From positions 24,518,676 through 24,582,675 of the forward strand of contig NC_135550.1 of assembly GCF_964340395.1 (NCBI RefSeq): a stretch of DNA of 64,000 nt. The letters are read 5' to 3'. Positions 9,796 through 64,000 of the stretch are shown in pieces. Source of the DNA: Glandiceps talaboti (lineage: Eukaryota > Hemichordata > Enteropneusta > Spengelidae). How positions within the stretch are numbered: position 1 is the stretch's first letter; each line of letters starts with the position of its first letter. The notes under the pieces are model-generated. The model did not search any database. It was not told the origin of the DNA and worked only from the letters and a program-made list of their open reading frames with translations. Made by a program: the position numbers and the translations under genes.

Positions 9796-10684
9796 TTCGT
9801 GGTTTGTTGATATTTTCGACACATGAAAGATAAATGAAAGATGTGTTACATTTTGTAAATACTATAATATAATATGATGCAATAGTAATATACTAGTATA
9901 ACACAGTATGACATGGGGTAATCATATGACACGTATAGGTCAAACACAACCTTCATTACCAGATTTCACTTCAAAATCATCACCGCCCAAAAAATCGCCA
10001 ACAATTTATCGTCCTATGTATACCTACAATTTGTTACTTGTCATAATGAAATCATGGAGACATCTTTTCGCGTTATGCAAATTACAATTTATAGCCAAAT
10101 GAAGATTTTCCATAAATAGGTATGAATTGCATAATATGCCCAACGTACAAACCAATTCGTTGCCATGACATCCATGTCTATATACAGCAAGCTATCGTCA
10201 TGTTGTCATCTTTTTAATGAATATATAATATATACATATATACAAAATGTAGGCCGACTTTGGAAGATTTTACAATGGAGGTGATTCTACCTCCTTGGTT
10301 TTACATAATGTACTCGTTCTCTGCCTCATGTGTAGGTGGGAGCCTTCAGTATTTACAGGGGGCCGGAGGTATCAGGTGGGGTTTCACATCTTACAAACCT
10401 GTTCTTGGGGGAGGGTTATATTTTGCATTATAATGTTTGGGAGAGGGTCACATTTTACAATCCGTAGTTTTGTGACAAAATTGAAGATTCAGTGATTGTT
10501 ATTTTTTTTTGTGTGTTTTGAGATGTAAAAGTGAGATGAGCACTCAATATTTATTTTTACGAGTACTTTACATGCCAAAGTACGAATGCATATATTGTAA
10601 GAAAATTATTTAATAAAAACGATGCATTTTATTAAGTGTACCATCTCACCTTATCACTCACACTGTCCGTGAATGTTTTTGTTA

Positions 10685-10685
<1 letters not shown>

Positions 10686-10720
<35 letters not shown>
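10686..10720. repeat. (AT)n followed by (GT)n microsatellite
   Basis: About 12 AT units are followed by about five GT units. Confidence 0.9.
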
Positions 10721-10915
10721 AATTAACAGTAGTTATAGTAACCGGTGCCAAGTTTATCACTCCTTTATTGAAGAAATACATGTATAGCCTTTTAAATCTT
10801 CTGCACATTGGCACTCTCCCTCTCCTCCGTTGCAAAATAAAACATGTACTGGCTCAAGTAGTGACAGTGAGTAAGATGAGAGTGACACTGATAATGGCAA
10901 TACTAAAGGTGAAGG

Positions 10916-11060
<145 letters not shown>

Positions 11061-11404
11061 ATTAGGGAACTTTTACAAGTGACCAGATCAGACAGAGTAT
11101 GCACAACATGAAAAAGAAGGTTTTAGATACTAACTAGATTGTGTATGATTATAAGAGAAAGGTGACTAGCCAGGTTTTTACTGTATGTCACTTTATCTGT
11201 ACAAATATTGCTTTCTAATACAGTCAAAATCATGATCAATGTCAGTATATGCAATAGTCATGGGAGGCGGCATGTTTTATAAAATGGGACAAAGGGGAGG
11301 GTCACTTTTTACAAATGGAGAATGAGGGGAGGATCATATTTTACTTAACAGACCATGTGTGATTTCCTACGGCCCTCCCCCTGTAAATACTGAAGGCTCC
11401 CTAA

Positions 11405-11775
11405 TATCGTGTGACATGTCACTCATGTTTTCGGAGGCGGGATCGATCATCTCCTCGCATCGCATCGTCTTACGCAGTACACTGTGCGAGAAAGAGATAC
11501 GTTATATTAATGGCATTAAAAATATTAGTCAAAATTTGCGAAATCTTGGCGTGTTATAAAAATTGTGGTGCAAACATATGTAGGTGTTATGCTATCGTGT
11601 GACATGTCACTCATGTTTTCGGAGGCGGGATCGATCATCTCCTCACATCGTCTTACACTGTACATTTTGCGGGGAAGAGATACCGTAACGTTACATCATT
11701 GCCATGGACAATAGTCGAAATTTGCGAAATCTTGACCTATGTTATGAAAATTGTGGTGCATGCAAACATATATTG
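11405..11775. repeat. Tandem duplication, 188-bp unit
   Basis: The segment beginning ATCGTGTGACATGTCACTCA at 11406 recurs at 11594. The following ~180 bases match with small indels, ending with the AATTGTGGTGCA...AACATAT phrases near 11560 and 11750. No coding function is seen. Confidence 0.7.
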
Positions 11776-11975
11776 ATCTTAAATTTTGAATGGAAAATAC
11801 TAAGGGAAAGGGCATCATTCCGAATATTTTCTATATACAGCTGAAAGGTTATGAGATTTAATGATTTTGTCATTGATGCGAGGTACAGTTGTTGTAATCT
11901 ATCAAATTTACATGTAAGATTCCATGCGTAAATGTGTATGATACCATCCACATGCTATGACCATGTCTATACTTA

Positions 11976-12165
11976 GGCAAAATTCAATCAAGTGTATTTA
12001 CATGTGTTTTAGTCAAGCATGTTATATCACATGTGTTTCCATGCATTTTAGTCAAGCAAGTCGCAACACGTGTGTTTACATACATTTCAGTCAAGAAAAT
12101 CGTAACATGTGTATTTACATGCGTTTTAGTGAAGCCGGCCATGTCACATGTGTTTACGCATGTAT
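11976..12165. repeat. 39-bp minisatellite, about five diverged copies
   Basis: The phrase TTTTAGTCAAGCA plus ACATGTGTTTACATGC recurs with a 39-base period (AGTCAAG or a variant at 12011, 12050, 12089 and 12128). The period is a multiple of three, which explains the open frames on both strands. Confidence 0.75.
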
Positions 12166-12249
12166 TTGTAATAACAAAACAAAACAATGATAATGGTTTC
12201 AACAGAGGGGGAACGCACAGAAACAGAGAACCATGCAAAGAGGCAACAG

Positions 12250-13660
12250 CAACTAGTTAGACGACTAAAATACTAATTACATCAATAACTACCGGTATAT
12301 GTCATGAGGCCTTGAAAATTCTGATAGTCTGAAAGAGGGGGCCTTGAAATACTTTGCTCCTGATTTCAATCAAATAAAACCTCGGGAGCAATCGTTTCTC
12401 GATTACACTTACAACATTCCTTACGGCTCCACCACAATATTATTATACACTCCATGTACTCTACAGGGACAAGCCTAGTCTGTAAGGTAAGCCATGACAT
12501 GGCGTCCTCAAGCACCAGTCAACCCTTCTCAGAGAGGAGGTTAAACCCGTGCACCGTCTGCAAGCAGGACTAGGTTAGAGCTTAATTTGAGATTTCTCCT
12601 GGAAAATCCATATCCATCTGAAAAGAACTCTTATGGACTCTGAAGTCGATTGTTACTGTTACTGTAATGTATACTGGTGTACCTCACAACTTATACCTTG
12701 CTAGTGTGCAGTGTGTATATGTGTGTGGTGACTCGCCGATCGGAGGGGTGGGACGGTACTTTACAGTTATTGATCGATATCTCTAGTTAGCGTTTGGTGG
12801 TGGTGGTGGTGGTGGGGGTTTCTACAAATATTATAGACTTTGTGGCCTCGAAATTCTTGAGGGGAGGGGGGGGGGGGGGTTGCTAAAAAAATGCCACCTA
12901 AATATTTCTCCCTAACCTTTCGCCCGTCGTCCCCTGAACCCTGGCATGCACATTTTCAACTGAGAGGGCGCTATCCACAGTCAATAGTTGAGAGCCTAGC
13001 AGGAATTTAGGGGTCACTCGAAAATTTCATATACACTTTAAAAAAGAGGAAAGGTGGGGGAGGGGCACTCAAGCAAATTTGCTATTTCTATTAGTCTAAA
13101 TTGCTTCTAAATGGAATTAAATTTTTATCGCAGGAAGCGGATACCCCTCTCACGCCCTTATTAATTGTTTTGAACAACGCAAGTTTGTTTGCTGAGAAGT
13201 AAATCATTACTATTACAAGTATAACAGTTCTGAACTCAGACGTAACATTGTGTATCAAGAACATTTCCACTGAATCACTTTAGCTGTTTTGAACAAGGAC
13301 TTTGTTAAATGACCACTGGAGGGCGCTGTACACTAGTCTGTTAGACATCATTGGTGAAAAGACGTTGGAGTAACATTTTGTGACTAAGGGCGGGTAAGGG
13401 TTTTATAAAATTTTCAACAGTTCTGCAGCAGTTAACCCCTCCCCCCCAGCTTAAATAATATTAAACAACTCCATTGCAGTGGTTACCTAAGTAGTACTTA
13501 TGCTAATATATTCACTTCGGGACTCCAACAATCGTCCCTTCTATATCTACACTTTACTTGTTAGGCAATGATTCGATTCAAGGATTGACTAGAAGTACAA
13601 AACATTTGTGTTATTATGTTTTTAAGACTATTCAGAAAGTACCATCACTGGCCGTTGCAA
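12250..13660. other. Intergenic, no gene seen; GGT and poly-G runs
   Basis: Contains a (GGT)n stretch near 12796-12815 and a 14-base G run at 12866-12879. No exon-like open frame was recognised on either strand. Confidence 0.4.
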
Positions 13661-13666
13661 TATTGA

Positions 13667-13782
13667 ACACATATTGCCTGGCCATGAGGGCTATAGCACC
13701 CGTTCATTACCCCCTCGTGACTGTGAGTTACCAGAATCACATGCTATTTCCCTCGCCCGAATATAGGCCAGGCAATATGTGT
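13667..13782. repeat. Foldback element with 17-bp inverted arms
   Basis: ACACATATTGCCTGGCC at 13667-13683 is repeated exactly, inverted, at 13766-13782, with partial pairing further inside. No target-site duplication is evident. It is probably a small MITE relic. Confidence 0.5.
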
Positions 13783-13867
13783 TTTATAATATACCTCATG
13801 CTGTGAACTCGCGGTGGCAGATGACATCGTCAGAAGCTGTCATTTTGACCTGCTGTGAGCGTGCGGT

Positions 13868-13917
13868 GGTCACGTGACCATGTAAAAGTTGATGGAACTA
13901 TTTCCCTAGGGAAATAG
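13868..13917. repeat. Two perfect palindromes (12 bp and 20 bp)
   Basis: GGTCACGTGACC at 13868-13879 contains a CACGTG E-box. CTATTTCCCTAGGGAAATAG at 13898-13917 is a perfect 20-base palindrome. Either could be a dimer binding site or the core of a foldback repeat. Confidence 0.5.
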
Positions 13918-15462
13918 TCATTCTATTTTCCTATTATGTGACTGATTCTAGCGAATCATGGCACAGCATTATCACTAGGTATATTATAAACATATACATA
14001 GGAAGTACTTAAAATACATTAGAAAAACTTGTTCTTGTTATTGTTGTGATGTGACCTCACGTATAGCTTTCACTGCGAAAGCTTATCAGGTATATATATC
14101 CTATATACTTTAAAACCGCACTAGCTGCAACTGGAATTTTTTTACTCGTAATATTGCACACCGTGAACAGTATTGCATCACCTGTGGATAAATATAATTT
14201 TTGTAGCGTTATGAAATGAAATTGTTTTTCGGTTCCGCACCCAAAAATCTGCGCCCTCAACGGCAACGCGATTTCCACCTGTGTCTGTACTGCTTATATA
14301 TAACATAGATTACCAGTTATCACTTACAATGTCGAATTATTCATGTTTTAACAATTTTCAGTGAATATATTGTGGTTGTTTGATCGAAAAATGATATTCC
14401 AGATCATACAACATGGTGATAGCTTCAAACCGAGCTTTTTTTCTCAAGATTGAAACTTTCTGCGACACTACCTACAGATAATATTGATAACATTAACCCC
14501 TAATGAACATACACAATGTCTTTTGTAAGTAATTGACCAATGTTTGGTGAATGAATGTTTGGTTATTCGACGAAAAAAAATGCAGCTGGTGCATGTGAAA
14601 TAATTTTAGAGTCGAAATGGAAGTAAAAACTGTCGATACACATATGGTATTTAATAAGCAAAGTAAATATTTGGACATGTGCGTACGCGGAAATATTTAT
14701 CATTGTGACCGTAACAGGTAAATGAAATTAGTTTATGTCACATAGTGTAATGAATATATGTATATTTACATCAATGTTTTTTTTTGTTAACTTTTACAGT
14801 AGAAAATCTATAAGAAGAATGCCAGTAGGAATGACTGTGATATGTGACGTCATTACCATAGAGGGTGCTATACCGTGATTGCGTCTAATCAGAGAGCTCG
14901 AGCAGTGTCCGTACATCCATTGAATTGTGGAGGGTCGAATCAGAACATAAATTTGGCTGATTTTCAGATATTTTTGCTATGTAATTATTTGAAAAGTTGG
15001 TCCTATGAATAAAGAGTAGACAAAAGGTTGATTATAATCATTTAATAACTTTATCTTCATGATCTTTATTTGGTAAAAATTAAAGATCTGGGTTGTTTTC
15101 ACGTACACAAAGAATGTAGTGGGATGGGCGAAGACTTGTATTTGTTGAGTCTCGAAACGAACATACTAATCATATCACCAAAGTAATCGATAATCAGTGA
15201 TACTTTGCTTCTGTCAAATTGATTTTTTTTTACAAGTACTACAAACTAGTAGTTTTAAAAAAAGTGTAGTTGTGTAAATATAATCTCTAAAACCCCAACA
15301 TAGTGATACGAATGGCTCATCGCATTGTCCAAGTAAGTGTTAGGAAGTAGGACTTACACAGAACAGTGAGCTCCATCAGATGCAACTGTTTGGTATTTAT
15401 CACAAATGACAACACAAACACCAAAGCCCACCATTTCTCAACTACGTTGCACAGTCAGTTTT
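13918..15462. other. Intergenic, nothing recognised
   Basis: AT-rich with scattered short open frames only. I see no exon with splice signals, no RNA gene and no repeat worth naming. Confidence 0.4.
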
Positions 15463-15463
15463 C

Positions 15464-15526
<63 letters not shown>

Positions 15527-15745
15527 AACAACAATGACGACGACAACAACAACAATAACATCATCATCATCAACAACAACAACAACAATAATAATAACAA
15601 CAACAACAAAAACAACAATGACGACGACAACAACAACAACATAAACAATAACATCATCAACAACAACAACAACAATGACGACGATGACGACGACGACGAC
15701 GGCGGCGGCGACAACGACGACGACAACAACAACAACAACACCGCG
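15463..15745. repeat. (CAA)n compound trinucleotide repeat
   Basis: About 280 bases of CAA units with blocks of CAT, GAC and GGC variants, ending in GACGACGGCGGCGG near 15690-15715. Frames across it are low-complexity artefacts. It lies about 480 bp upstream of the MRCK start codon. Confidence 0.95.
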
Positions 15746-16221
15746 ACGACAGTGCTCGAATGATATGCGGAAAAAAGCAGGGGACTTTTAATTTATGCTA
15801 ATATAGGCTGACATCACCTTCACGCAGTCTCTTTTTCGTGTGGGTGTTTTCCCATGGTTCAATGCACGACTAGACTGTCGGCCATTTCCATGATTTCTAC
15901 GGAAGACTTTATTGAAGTTGAGCTGTGAAGCTAAGCAAACTAAGGTGATATCAGCATCGCGGATCCTCTAGCCATCATCAAATTAGGATAGATCGGAAGT
16001 TGGAGACCTGCTTCTAAATTAAGATGACTTACTAGGATGCTAAAGTTTCATAAGTGTCGTAATCGGCACTGAAATTCCAAGAGACAACTGCTGAAGGGCC
16101 CAACGAGGACGCGACTAGGCCGTGGAATATATACTACAATTTTGCAACGGGGATGTCCTTCGGTTCCATAGTTATGTCCAAATAGGCGAAAATATCTGGA
16201 TACAGATCTCACGTCACAATT
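15746..16221 (+). promoter_or_regulatory. Probable promoter and 5' UTR of the MRCK gene
   Basis: This is the sequence immediately upstream of the MRCK start codon. The last in-frame stop before the ATG is TAG at 16183-16185, so coding cannot begin further left in this exon. No TATA box stands out. A GGCCATTTCC string near 15880 and a CGGAAG ETS-type core near 15900 are weak candidates for promoter sites. The transcription start cannot be placed from sequence alone. Confidence 0.4.
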
Positions 16222-63777
<47,556 letters not shown>

Positions 63778-63873
63778 GTATTTATCACCTTTACTTTACA
63801 TACATAGATTGCATTGGATTTTAGAGAGGTGTGTGTCTGTATACCTGTGCATGGATGTATAGTATGTAATCTA

Positions 63874-63874
<1 letters not shown>

Positions 63875-63914
<40 letters not shown>

Positions 63915-63930
63915 CCCTGTCTGTCTCCCT
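63875..63930. repeat. (CTGT)n tetranucleotide repeat
   Basis: About 13 CTGT units with CTCC interruptions in intron 28. The remaining bases to 64,000 show no exon. Confidence 0.9.
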
Positions 63931-64000
63931 GAGGTGTACAAGTTTAGTTATGATGTAGTAAATAGGGTAAGTACTAGTATCTGACAAGTTGAGTAAGACA

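Noticed and set aside
12470-12575. Possible inverted pair around CCTAGTC / GACTAGG
   Set aside because: The match is only about ten bases with mismatches; too weak to call an element.
15366-15741. Poly-Thr and poly-Leu open frames
   Set aside because: They are produced by the (CAA)n compound repeat.

Overview
This is a window of AT-rich eukaryotic nuclear DNA, most likely from an invertebrate bilaterian animal (probably marine). The evidence is GT-AG introns of 0.15 to 11 kb, APE-type LINE retrotransposons, small TIR elements, a tRNA-type SINE and many micro- and minisatellites, together with an animal gene whose protein lines up with vertebrate MRCK kinases nearly residue for residue. The species cannot be named from the sequence. 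There are no bacterial features, operons or CRISPR arrays.

Layout. Positions 1-5,340 hold the upstream end of a minus-strand gene. Its first coding exon, with a signal peptide, lies at 5096-5249, and its downstream exons are either unrecognised or off the left edge. A decayed LINE (about 1400-4460) and a second LINE 3' tail (4461-4576) lie downstream of that exon in antisense orientation. A 5'-truncated LINE with an intact 728-codon reading frame (5340-7675) sits about 90 bp upstream of the exon's ATG. Positions 7,689-8,861 carry three small hairpin elements (MITEs), each with a visible target-site duplication. Positions 8,900-15,750 are repeat-rich intergenic DNA with simple repeats, a 188-bp duplication, a 39-bp minisatellite, palindromes and a composite element with inverted ends.

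From 16,222 to the right edge, all on the plus strand, lies one large gene: the MRCK (myotonic dystrophy kinase-related CDC42-binding kinase, CDC42BPA/B) orthologue. Twenty-eight coding exons were traced with consistent splice phases, giving 1,339 complete codons. In order they encode an N-terminal dimerisation/capping segment, an AGC-type Ser/Thr kinase domain (K106, D201, D219), a kinase C-tail, a long coiled coil, an acidic and proline-rich linker, a C1 domain, a PH domain and the start of the CNH domain. The rest of the CNH domain and any CRIB (Cdc42-binding) motif lie beyond 64,000.

The introns carry most of the unusual structure. They include a 76-bp minisatellite with a 154-bp higher-order repeat (intron 3), a 23-bp minisatellite with 460/230-bp higher-order periods that starts 24 bp after a splice donor (intron 8), a 36-bp minisatellite (intron 8), a ~60-bp tandem repeat carrying acceptor-like motifs (intron 9), a TIR element (intron 2) and a SINE (intron 4). 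Two candidate in-frame microexons (59842-59871 and 62197-62214) could alter the linker and PH domain. No wholly new biological system is evident. The best follow-ups are the microexons, the minus-strand secretory gene with a LINE at its promoter, and the MITE trio.
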